A stretch of DNA of 64,000 nucleotides from Scedosporium boydii. Lineage: Eukaryota; Ascomycota; Sordariomycetes; Microascales; Microascaceae. Positions 44,831-55,113 of this stretch are shown here, piece by piece. The position numbers were made by a program, and so were the translations under genes. The notes beneath the pieces are model-generated. The model did not search any database, was not told where the DNA came from, and worked only from the letters and a program-made list of their open reading frames with translations. Numbering within the stretch: the stretch's first letter is position 1; the number at the start of each line of letters is the position of its first letter. The stretch covers positions 1-64,000 of the forward strand of contig NJFT01000024.1 in the NCBI GenBank assembly GCA_002221725.1. Reading direction: 5' to 3'.

Positions 44831-46010
44831 TTATTTCAAGAAGTCCGGAGGCAAATCGGGTCCTGCAACAAGTTAGCCTTTCTATATGTCTCTTCTCAGC
44901 GTCGACAAGAAAGGAGGCCAGAAACTTACCCCAAACGTGTAGGTTATCAGGAGCCGCCGGGTTCCGATGAGTAGGCTCGGTATCATCCAGCAAATCACCA
45001 TCAACATAATGCTCCATAATGAACCCCGAAGGATCGAACCAGTAGTCGAAGATCTGGCTGCCCATGATATGCCGACCGACACCCCAGCAGTTCTTGTATC
45101 CCTTGTGCCGGAGCCAGTCGTGGCCGAGGACCTGGGCGTCGAAGTCGTGGGTCTCGAAGGACGAGTGGTGGACGTGGTACTTGGGGCCCTCGAAGAAGAA
45201 GAAGACGTGGTGGTCGACGAGCTCCTTGCCGCGGTCGAGGCGGTAGAAGACGGTGATGTCCTTGCCGTTGGGGGCGTAGACGAGCTGTTGCGGTAGCGGA
45301 CGATTTTAGCGAGACATGCATTCGTGGAAAAGGAGTCTAAAAAGGGTTTACTTTCATACCTCGCTGGGGAAAAAGTTGAAGTGGCTGGTGTAAAACTCGT
45401 AGGCCTTGGCAAAGTCTGTTACGCACACGCCAAAGTGGCCGATCTTATGGACAGGAGCGGGTCGCTTCTTGAATCGTTGCTTCTCGTTGACGCCTCGGTT
45501 CTTGACTAGAGGCTATTGTTCGGTGACTCGAAGTTAGCAAAACAGAGAGTGCCCTAGAAAAAGGCGATGAGGTGACATCAACGAAGGCCTTACATAGTTG
45601 ACCTTGAGGTCAGGGAAGTCCGGAGGCTGAGCTTCGGCGGGCGTCTGTCCGTAGACGAGATGGAACTGCCAGTTATCGACGGGGTCGCGGAACGTCACAC
45701 ACTTGCCACCGCCGGGGGCATCCTTCAGCTCGTAGATCTCGGTAGCTTGAGGAAGGGTCTTGGACGCATGCTCGAGATCGTCCAGCGACTCGACAACGAA
45801 GGCGGGGCCGAGGAACTCATCCTCATCGCCCTCCTCGGCGACAACGGTGACGGGCTCGGAGCCGTAGCCGCGGTAGTAGGTGCGGTTCCCGACGCGGGCG
45901 GTCTCGGCGAGGCCGAAGTCTTCGTAGAATGCTCGGGCGGCCTCGATGTTCTTGTGCTTGTATGCCGCGAAGGCGATGCGAACGAGCTGGATCTTCTTAT
46001 CCACAGCCAT
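44831..46010 (-). CDS. Type I extradiol dioxygenase-like protein (VOC superfamily)
   Basis: Four exons (45594-46010, 45360-45512, 45284-44930, 44862-44831; introns 81, 75 and 67 nt) give 318 residues; the last exon is only 32 nt. Two vicinal-oxygen-chelate modules are present. In the C-terminal one the expected iron ligands are visible: His165 in KIGHFGVCV, a His of VHHSSFE (229/230) and Glu in IMEHYVDG. Such enzymes open catechol-type rings using Fe(II) and O2. Bacterial homologues act on 2,3-dihydroxybiphenyl or catechol; the substrate of fungal members is not established. There is no signal peptide, so it is cytosolic. It converges with the CE15 gene (246 bp between stops), which is of interest because lignin breakdown yields catechols, but co-function is only a guess. 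Confidence 0.85.
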
Positions 46011-47709
46011 AGTGACTACTGCCGTAGGCGAGAGGGACACGGAGTGCTCTCAATCGGACTATCGATGATACACGCACTCGCGATCAAGGGTTCCTGTGCG
46101 TATATATAAGGTACCTAGATATATATATAGATAGATATATACGTACACGTGCCGCTGGATTGGCACAGTAATGCGGAGTCTAACGAGGTATGGAAAATAA
46201 TCTGGTGGATGTGCAGTAAATCTGAGGACCGGAGGCACTTATAACACGCTGGGGCGGGGCCACTTCGGCGCCGATGGGATCTTCGGGGTATTACAGAATA
46301 GAAACGGGAGGAAGATCAGACCCGCAAAACGGACCACTTGATCAGATGGTATCCTCGACTACATGCATCCGCGTTTCTAGGCTGATGGTGATGGTGGGGG
46401 GTGTTATAGACAATTTGGGGGGTGTATCAGACGGAGAAAAGGACAAGGAGCCGGTTCGTTGAGAGGGTTGAGAGGGTTGAGAGGGGTCAGCGGACACTTG
46501 ATTTGGTCTCCGAAGGTCAACAGTCAACAGTCAACACAGAGCTAACCGGTTACCTGGGCCTGGCCAACAGGATGAATGCAGGCACGAGAACGTGTGGAGT
46601 ACTTGTGATGATAGGCCCTATGCCTCTCACAAGAATATGGGGCACGGCCGTTCAATCATGGTAAAGAGGCTCCCCAAGACTCCGAGTGTGGTAGCAACAG
46701 CGACGAGACCGTCTGGGGACATCATAGCCGCAGCGGCAGGGCAGTTGGGGAGCTTGACTTCATCCAGCGAACCAACCTTTTCTTCCCCGCATCCCGCATG
46801 GAGACGGCAACACTGGCGCACATTACCCCACAGGAGCCCCGCTGGGGTCAGACAACGCGGCTTCGGTACTTGTGTGGTTAAGGTAGGAAAAGCGGCAAAT
46901 CGTCGACAGGCATGATGATACCCTGTCTCGATTGTGAGCCTCCGCTGTCACATCTTCGATCTCCGAAGCTAGAAAGGTGACACGATATAAGAAGCGACTC
47001 GAGTCTTGTTCAACAAGGGATCGGTATGGACGGTGATCGTGCGCCGTAGTTTTCTCTGCAAAGGCTGCATGACTCCAGAACTTGCAAGCAGCGGCTTCGT
47101 GCTTCGGACTTCAGCCATTATGCACGAATTGCTCGGCTCTCCGGGCAAAGGTCCGATGGAGTCGCTTGCTTTCGAGAGAGATTGATAACCGACTCCCAAT
47201 CGTGCCTCTTCACGCTTCAATGCTCACACTCAGCTTTGAATGCAAGTGCCGAGAAGCCATTCTCGTAGCTTATTAAGATTGATGCATGCAACCAACTCCG
47301 GGCCGAGAGAATATCCAGCACCAAACCATAGCGGCTCATGCTGCATTGGCTTAAACACACAATGGACGGAATGATACGATGCAGGGAGAATTCAATTGAC
47401 GGACTCTGCCTCAGTGACGATGACATTTCCTCCCCCCTCTCCCTGAGCCCCAACCAGGTGGTCTCGGGCGACATCACCTGGCAATTGACGAGCACATCAC
47501 TGCTGATTAAGCTACGAAGTACTCTGAGGTACAATTGTACATCCAAGAAACTGGGGCAGGATCGCATCCTTCAGTTGAGCGGAGACCACGCCTGAATGTC
47601 GCGAGATGGGATGCTTGCCTGGCCGGACTTCTACCTTTTCCGGCGGCATTAGTCTCTTTTTCAATCAAACGGCCCCGTCCCCACAAAATCCCACAGGCGC
47701 TTCTTCACA
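46011..47709. other. Divergent intergenic region (1.7 kb)
   Basis: This holds the promoters of the dioxygenase-like and MDP-1 genes. It contains TA-rich stretches at 46103-46140, small tandem repeats (TTGAGAGGG units at about 46460-46487 and GTCAACA x3 at 46516-46536) and one TACGAAGTA at 47513. No gene seen. Confidence 0.6.
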
Positions 47710-48423
47710 ATGATGAAAAAGTTTACGAAGCAGTCCGGAGCATCTCCGGCTGCCCTCCCCTCTTACATCCCCCCGACCCTCAACCCCGCCATAACCCCCG
47801 TCCCCCTCCCACGCCTCATCGTCTTCGACCTCGACTACACCCTCTGGCCCTTCTGGGTCGACACCCACCCGATGCCGCCCTTCCGCGCCTCGCCCGACCA
47901 CACCTCCGCCTCCGACAAGACGGGCGAAACCTACGAGTTCTACACCGACTCGGGCGCCATACTACACTCCCTCACGGGCCACCTGGGCATCAAGGTCGCC
48001 GCCGCCAGCCGCACGCACGCGCCCGAGCTCGCGCGGGATCTGCTCAAGATGCTGTGGGTGTACCCGCCGCCTTTGCCGAGCGCGTCTTCGGCTTCCACGG
48101 GCGGCGACGGTAGCAGTAGCAGTGGTGGCAGCTCGGCGCAGCAATCTACGTATTCGTATTCGAAGAGGGAGAAGCCGAGGAAGGCGGTGGATTTCTTCGA
48201 TGCTGGGTTGGAGATTTATCCGGGGAGCAAGATCCGGCACTTTGAGTCGTTGAAGAGGAGGACGGGGATAGCGTTTGATGAGATGTTGTTTTTTGACGAT
48301 GAGAGTCGGAATAGGGATGTTGAGAGTCTGGGGGTGACGATGTGGCTTGTGAGGGATGGGATGACTTGGTTAGAACTAGAAGAGGGTGTCAAGGAGTGGC
48401 GGCGGAGAAAAGGGCATGCATGA
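47710..48423 (+). CDS. Magnesium-dependent phosphatase-1 (MDP-1, HAD superfamily)
   Basis: Single exon, 237 residues, starting at the first of two adjacent ATG codons. The HAD motif I DLDYTLWP lies at 40-47 with nucleophile Asp40 and acid Asp42. Motif II is the AAASRTHAPE segment, and the motif III/IV region contains KIRHFESLKRRTG and FFDDESRN. MDP-1 enzymes dephosphorylate protein tyrosine or sugar-phosphate (fructosamine-6-phosphate) substrates in the cytosol. A low-complexity insert (about 125-158, Ser/Gly-rich) separates the two halves and is absent from compact homologues, making this one longer than the mammalian enzyme (about 176 residues). Confidence 0.93.
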   Translation: MMKKFTKQSGASPAALPSYIPPTLNPAITPVPLPRLIVFDLDYTLWPFWVDTHPMPPFRASPDHTSASDKTGETYEFYTDSGAILHSLTGHLGIKVAAASRTHAPELARDLLKMLWVYPPPLPSASSASTGGDGSSSSGGSSAQQSTYSYSKREKPRKAVDFFDAGLEIYPGSKIRHFESLKRRTGIAFDEMLFFDDESRNRDVESLGVTMWLVRDGMTWLELEEGVKEWRRRKGHA

Positions 48424-49085
48424 GGTGGAGGAAGAGAGGATGAAATGTATCACCGGTGTTTGTGTTTGTGTATCGGGCACATCTCTTCTGTGGCTGCTGG
48501 GCAGTCAGTATCTCCCATGGGTGGGTTGGCATGTTGGAAATGGTCTCATTTGTTTTAGCATATAGATTGCGTAAGGGCGAGAAAGCGTATATATACCCAC
48601 GAATATCCATCACGAATTTCCGAAGATGATAAACTCCATCGTCCACCATTAATACGATTATCGTGTAGTTAGCTGAGCAGGCAGGAAAGCGTAATTTCGT
48701 CACATGCGCGCTCCTAATCCCAGCTGCTCCCGAGGTCCTGTGTAGTACACGCCAGCTTTAAACTGCCAACGTCCCTGAACTAGGCAACAATCGAAAAGGA
48801 AATTAAGCTCAGGAGATATTTGATCAATGTTTATATAGTTTACCGTGGTATATCTAGATTGTGAGATGATTAGCTCTGCCAAAAACCAAAATGCAACGCC
48901 TGCCTGATTGTACGGCTGGAAAAAATGTGTCAGTACCCCTTCCCCTTCCCCGTCCTTCCCCAGATTACCTCCGGCCTTCAACGTGATCCGAGATGGTTAC
49001 AAAAGCCTGACCGCAAACGACCTATTTCGATGCAAAATTACCGTCTCCTCCCCTTATTTTCTCTCTTTCTCACCATGTCAACCAA
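48424..49085. other. Convergent 3' spacer
   Basis: This is the 662-bp spacer between the stop codons of the convergent MDP-1 and Sec14-like genes. Nothing beyond expected 3' untranslated sequence was seen. Confidence 0.65.
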
Positions 49086-50822
49086 CTATGCAGGAACCGC
49101 GGGTGATACCGGCGTCCCAGCGGACCCATTAATCTCCACAGCCTTCTCCTTCACCTCAGGCTCCGAAAGAGCCAAGTCATCAACCTCCTCACTCAACTTC
49201 GCCACTTCACCATCTGCCTCTAGAGGAGCAGCATCATGCGTCTCGGTCCGGCACAAAGCCTGACCGCCCCAAACGTTGTCTTTGTGCACGACACATATCC
49301 TCTCCTCCCTCTGCTTGCCATTCAGCTGGCCGACGCCAATACACTCGATCTTCTTGCCGTCGTCAATCTCTCGCCAGACGTGAGGGCCCGTGGGGAAGCT
49401 GCTGTAGCCGTTCGCCCACTCGACGATGCCGTCCCAGGCCGGGTCGACGGTCGGGAGCTGGCCCCAGGAGAAGTCGAGTTCGCCGCCGTACTTTTTGGGG
49501 ATGTTCTTGGGGTCGATGAATTCTCGGAGGGTGGGCTCGACTTCGTGGGAGCTGAGGATGAAGATTTTGGAGACGGTGATTGGGTCGAACCAGCGTTTGA
49601 TCCAGCCCCAGACTGTGGAGAAGAAGACGGGCGCTCCGATGATCTACAGGATATGTGCGGTTAGTAAACCGAAAACAAGGGAAGCAAACACTTGATGCTG
49701 CTTATCCACATACAAATATTCCTGTAGAATTCCATGGTCAGTTATACAAAACCTCCTACAGCACTTTGTCAAAACCTAGCAGAGAGCAACTCACTATCCA
49801 AAGTCTCGGGGTAATGGGCCGTCGCAAGCTGGCTAGCCGCTTGCATATGCGACTTCAAGTTCCAAAACTGCTTCAATCCGACGCCGGAAATATCTACAAT
49901 ATTCGTCGTCATGGTGATGGGCGTCCCGGCGAACTCGCGATCCTGAAGTTGCGAGCAGAACGGCATGACGAAGTGTGTGAGGTTCTCATACAGCGCGAAG
50001 AGGCGGAGGAGACCGTTGGGCGTCTTGCCATCGGACTTGGCCTTGCTGAAGGTGCTAGTGTTGCCGACGCGTTCATATTCGGCGACGGCTTTCGAATCGA
50101 GCTGCTTGATTTCGAACAGATACAGCGGAATACCTCTGGACACGGGGCAGCCCTTTGTTTAGTATGTGACGCTAGAAGAATGCTTTGCGATCTGAAACCC
50201 TTGCGCCGGGGTTAGCGCTCACCTTCGGTCCCTCCTGCCAGTCCATTGAGGGTACTAATTGCGACCACCAATGTCAGCATTTCCTCGGTCTGGGAGCCTA
50301 CAACAGAGACAAAATCGACACACCATGCGGCGACTCTGCTCATAGGAGTCTAATTCGATGGTGTGGTAGAGGATATCGAGGTCATTCGCTTTGCGCCAGA
50401 CGTGGCTGTCCTTAAATTGCTTCAACGCCTCGGCGGGACTCCATCTCCGAGCTCTCAAGTACCGCCTACAAAGCCAGAAGTCAGTCAACTCAGCGCGCCA
50501 TGCCCCTTGACGGAAATTTGTGGTTCGTTTGCATTCTTAGACTTCAGGCGAAGTTGGTGAAGCTAGCGAAGCGGGGGAAACATTTAAGCGGTAAATGTGA
50601 CAAGGAAACAAGAGCATACAGCAGTACGGTATCGTCATGCGAGGGTGGGGTGCCAGGTTTGTACAATTCCTCCTCCTCGGCGAGCTTCTTGAAGGCATCG
50701 AGAGCCTCGGTCTCGTGCTCGGCAAGGTAACCTAGGTGGCCGTGTGGATAACCGTAGTCGGACTCGAGTACGCTCTGGACCCTGTGGAGAGGCGGTTCGG
50801 AAGCGCCGGAGTCGGTAGCCAT
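49086..50822 (-). CDS. Sec14-like CRAL-TRIO lipid-transfer protein
   Basis: Six exons (50620-50822, 50324-50465, 50223-50254, 49795-50135, 49714-49721, 49086-49643) give 427 residues. Exon 3 is 32 nt and exon 5 only 8 nt. The CRAL-TRIO N-domain has RYLRARRWSPAEAL. The lipid-binding domain shows YPQWTGRRDRRGIPLYLFE, the NIVDISGVGLKQFW strand, HYPETLDRIFIIGAP and the PKYGGE-like KKYGGEL. A disordered acidic tail follows. Sec14 proteins exchange phosphatidylinositol and phosphatidylcholine between membranes and present PI to kinases. The RIFIIGAP stretch is built from three exons, which supports the micro-exon. The start at 50822 has an ATC-ATG-GCT context and no upstream ATG in frame. Confidence 0.92.
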
Positions 50823-52591
50823 GATCACGAAGGGCTAATACGGCGCGTTCAGAGTTCGGGTTCTCGATGGGAAAGAGGAGAGAGGGAGAGCGAGAAGGGG
50901 AAAAACAAGGGAAGAAGAATAGGAAAAGGAAAAAAAGAGGGAGTGGAAAGGCGCGGCTGTACAAAAACTAAGCGCTTTTATTATGGGTTCTTGGGGGGCG
51001 TCCCGTAGAAAGAGAACGCCTCAATCTTGCTGCATTTCAAAGAAGGATTCCATTTTCTTAGTGTCCGGCTGTACTTCTTCTCGATGGGGAACCAATGACA
51101 GCCAAAATGACGCAGGAGCTGCCTGGGTCGGCGCTGTGGAAGTCTGGGCTTGTCCCGGTTTGGAAAAAATGGTGGGGCTCGATGGGACACATTGCAAGGG
51201 ATCTCAACAAGGGATCGCAAGGGTATTGCAGGGTGTGACGGAGTCATTCAGCAGCCCGGCCCCACTAAAAGAAGGCCTTTGAGTTTTTTTCGCGTTTCTC
51301 GATGCAAATCGCATCAATCTCGAGATCGATCTGTCGTCGTGATACTGTGATACGGGTAGACTACAAGACCGAGGTACTTGAGTTCGCTCTCTAATGGATT
51401 ACACTGAGAGGTACAAAGGTACAGTGGAATATACCTCCGTGTCGGTCATGAAGTACGAAGTACTCGACGGTGTCGCCGGCAAGCCGCTGGAGCCCACCCA
51501 GACCGCAGTGCGGTGTAACCCTCAAATCAAACCCCACCATTTTGTTTGCTCAGCGTTGTGGTTGCTGTTGGTCGTGGAAGCGAATGGACCAGGAGTCGAT
51601 GCACTTGTTCCCAATCGATGATCTCGAGATTCGCTGCATGTTCTAAACCATACCCCTGAATGTCGACATCACCAAACACACTATCTGCTTCACTTCGAGT
51701 TCGGATAAGCAAGCCAGAGGGACCAAAAAATATCACCCGCAGAACCATGTCCGTCCATCACTGCCCTCTCAGTCTTGCTTGATGAATGGATGTTTATTGA
51801 GTCCAAGGTACCAAACACACCTCAATATATTCCCATATTCACTTCTCCATTAGCTACCTGGCAGAGGGCTTCTAAGTGGAAGATTCAGTCACATTTGGCC
51901 AGAATAAGACGATTCGAATGGATGTTTGTGAAGGATATTCCATCTTTTGGGAAGACTATAGACCAGCCCTGCTGTGATCGCAAGCTCGGCAACGAAGTGA
52001 AACCCGAGAACCGAGAGATCTCATTAATAACAAACACCTTCACGGTCATTGGGATTCTCGCAATACTACACGGGTAATAAGACATGCATTCAACCAGATC
52101 TTAGTCGGAGTTTCGAGTTACGATGCTAGTGATGGCGACCCGGGGCTGTTGTGGATCAGCAGGCCTTCTATAGGGCTGGATTCCGGTGCGATTCTAGGGC
52201 CCTTGCGCTGCGAGCTAGCAGGTGCCTTGCCGACGGCGAGATAGTATGACAGTGCCATTAATAATGTAGATGATTTTCAGCAATCCTGCATGTTCCAAGT
52301 CAAGAAAAGGGTGAGACCAAGACAGCTCTCTACGAATCTCGAGATGGATTTGGAGGGTCTCAAGTCCGAAGTACTTTGAACAATGAGCTGTATAGGCCTG
52401 TCATTTCCAACTGTTACCACCTGACTACAGTAATCAAGGATTATGGTGGGGTGGACCTGGCAGAAAAAAAAAAGTCGCACACCGACTTCACCAAAGCGAA
52501 TTTCATCAGATGCAGGTTCTTGACGGGTCCAGATCTCGACACCACCAGCAACAGTCAGTTCTCGACGTGCGAGCCCACCAACTGACACACA
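50823..52591. other. Divergent intergenic region (1.8 kb)
   Basis: Promoter space for the Sec14-like and Dbp4 genes. One TACGAAGTA copy is at 51454, inside a GTAC-rich segment. No gene supported. Confidence 0.6.
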
Positions 52592-55113
52592 ATGCCGGCC
52601 CCAAGTTCCAAAAGCTCGGGCAAGCCCCGGCAGAAGAATAATGCAAGGACAAAAGAAAAGCGAGAAGAAAAGAGGCTCAAAGGCCTAGCAGACCTTGAGA
52701 CACTAGAGAAGGCCGTAGCAGAATTTGTAAGTCCCCAAGCCTCCCCATTGTCGATTCTCTTCTCTTCTCCCTTCTAACGACTCAGGATCCAAAAACTTCC
52801 GAATCCACCAAATTCTCCAACCTACCCCTCTCCGAACCCACGGCCTCCGGCCTCGACGCCTCCCACTTCCAGACCCTCACCGAGATCCAAGCCCGCGCCA
52901 TACCCCTCGCCCTCAAGGGCCTCGACATCCTCGGAGCCGCCAAGACAGGCAGCGGCAAGACCCTCGCCTTCCTCGTACCCGTTCTCGAAAAGCTCCACAG
53001 GGCCCGATGGACCGAATACGACGGGCTCGGCGCCCTCATCCTCTCGCCGACGCGTGAGCTCGCCGTGCAGATCTTCGAGGTGCTGCGGAAGATTGGACGG
53101 AATCACCCCTTCTCGGCTGGGTTGGTCATTGGAGGGAAGAGCTTGAAGGAGGAGGCGGTGAGGTTGGCAAGGATGAACATCTTGGTGTGTACGCCGGGGC
53201 GTATGCTTCAGCACCTGGACCAGACGGCCGGCTTCGACGCGAGTAACCTGCAGATTCTCGTTCTCGACGAGGCCGACCGGATCATGGACATGGGGTTCCA
53301 GCAGGCCGTTGATGCCCTGATAGAGCACCTGCCCAGGTCTCGACAGACCTTGATGTTCAGCGCGACGCAGAGTAAAAAGGTGTCGGATCTGGCGCGACTG
53401 AGCCTCAAGGACCCCGAATACGTCTCCGTCCACGAGAAGGCCTCGACGGCGACGCCTGCTTCCCTCACGCAACACTACATCATCACCCCGCTGCCCGAAA
53501 AAATCAATACGCTCTACGGCTTCCTAAAATCCAACCTCAAGTCTAAGATGATTGTCTTCCTCTCGTCGGGCAAGCAGGTCAGATTCGTCTACGAAAGTTT
53601 CAGGGCGTTACGACCCGGTATTCCTCTGCTACACCTACACGGCAGGCAGAAACAGACTGCGCGACTTGAAATCACCTCGAGGTTCACGGCTGCGCAATAT
53701 AGCTGCCTATTCGCAACCGACGTCGTCGCCCGCGGAGTGGATTTCCCCGCCGTGGACTGGGTCGTTCAGTTCGACTGCCCCGAGGACGCCGATACCTACA
53801 TCCATCGCGTAGGGCGGACGGCGCGCTTCCAAAGTAACGGCCGAGCTGTCCTCTTCCTTGACCCCAGCGAAGAGGAGGGCATGCTCAAGCGGTTAGAGCA
53901 CAAAAAGGTGCCGATACAAAAGGTCAACGTCAAGGAGTCGAAGCGGAAGAGTATCAAGAACGAGCTGCAGCAATTGTGTTTCCAAAATCCGGATGTCAAG
54001 TACCTCGCGCAAAAATCGTTCATCAGCTATACCCGATCGGTGCACTTGCAAAGGGACAAGGAGGTGTTCAAGTTTAACGAGTTGGACCTTGATGGGTTCG
54101 CCGCGAGCATGGGCCTTCCCGGCGCGCCTCAGATCAAGTTCCAAAAGGGAGAGGACATTAAGAAGATTAAGAACGCTAGCCGGATGAATATGTCTAGCGA
54201 TTCCGAATCAGAGTTTGATGAAGAAGGAAACCGGAAGCGGAAGCGGAAGAAGGGAGAGGTCCGGACAAAGTACGATAAGATGTTTGAGCGTACGAATCAG
54301 GACGTTCTTTCAAGTCACTACACCAAGCTTGTCGGGGATGGAGAAGCCGTGGAGAACGGCGACGACGGTGACGAGGATAACTTTTTGTCGGTGAAGAGGG
54401 TACTGAACGATGAGGATCTCGACGAGGTATCCAAGGATTTCGGATCAATGCCCAAGGTTCTCGACTTCGGCGGCAAGGAGCAGCTCATCATAGACTCGAA
54501 ACGAAGAGAGAAGCTATTACAATCGAAGAAGAAGCTTCTCAAGTACCGACCAGTCGGAGAGAGGCTCGTCTTCGACGACGACGGCAACCCTAGGGCGATT
54601 TACGAGTTGAAGAACGAAGAAGACTTCAAGCAGGAGGGCCCCGTCGAGGAGCAGAGGAGGAAGTTTATCGAAGACGAGGTCGTACGGGTACAGGAAGCAG
54701 ACCTGCAGGATAAGATGTTGGCGAAGCAGAGGATACGCGAGAAGAGGGAGAAGAGGAAAGCGAGGGAAAAGGAGGAGAGGGAACTGGAGAAGGCCGAGCG
54801 CGCGGAAGGCGGAGGTGGCGGTATGGTGGTGGAGTTGGGCGGCGGCGATGACGAGGACGGGGCTGATCCGCTTGCCTTGCTTCGGGATCTCCCCATTGCA
54901 GGGGGACGGGAGTACAGCAGCGAAGATGAGGAAGAGGACAGGCGTCCGAAGAAGAAGGCTAAGAAGTGGTTCCAGGATGACGAGTCCAGCGCGGATGAGG
55001 GCGAGACGAGGAAGCGCAAGAAGTCGAAGAAGGGGGGCAAGGTCATTGAGATTGACCGCGAGCCGGAGACTCTGGAGGATCTTGAGGCTCTGGCTACTGG
55101 GTTGCTGGATTAG
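52592..55113 (+). CDS. DBP4: ATP-dependent RNA helicase Dbp4 (DEAD-box)
   Basis: Two exons (52592-52726, 52786-55113; 59-nt intron with a CTAAC branch-like motif) give 820 residues; yeast Dbp4/Hca4 has 770. Helicase motifs appear in order: Q-motif region with Q and FQTLTEIQ, I (AAKTGSGKT), Ia (PTRELA), Ib (CTPGR), II (DEAD), III (SAT), then helicase C with [15 protein letters not shown] and VI (HRVGRTAR). The Dbp4-type extension follows, with [15 protein letters not shown] and a long Lys/Glu-rich, acidic and basic tail with KKAKKW. Dbp4 acts in the nucleolus, in early 40S subunit assembly, on U3/U14 snoRNA release from pre-rRNA. The N-terminal exon is Lys/Arg-rich and fits nucleolar targeting. 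Confidence 0.96.
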
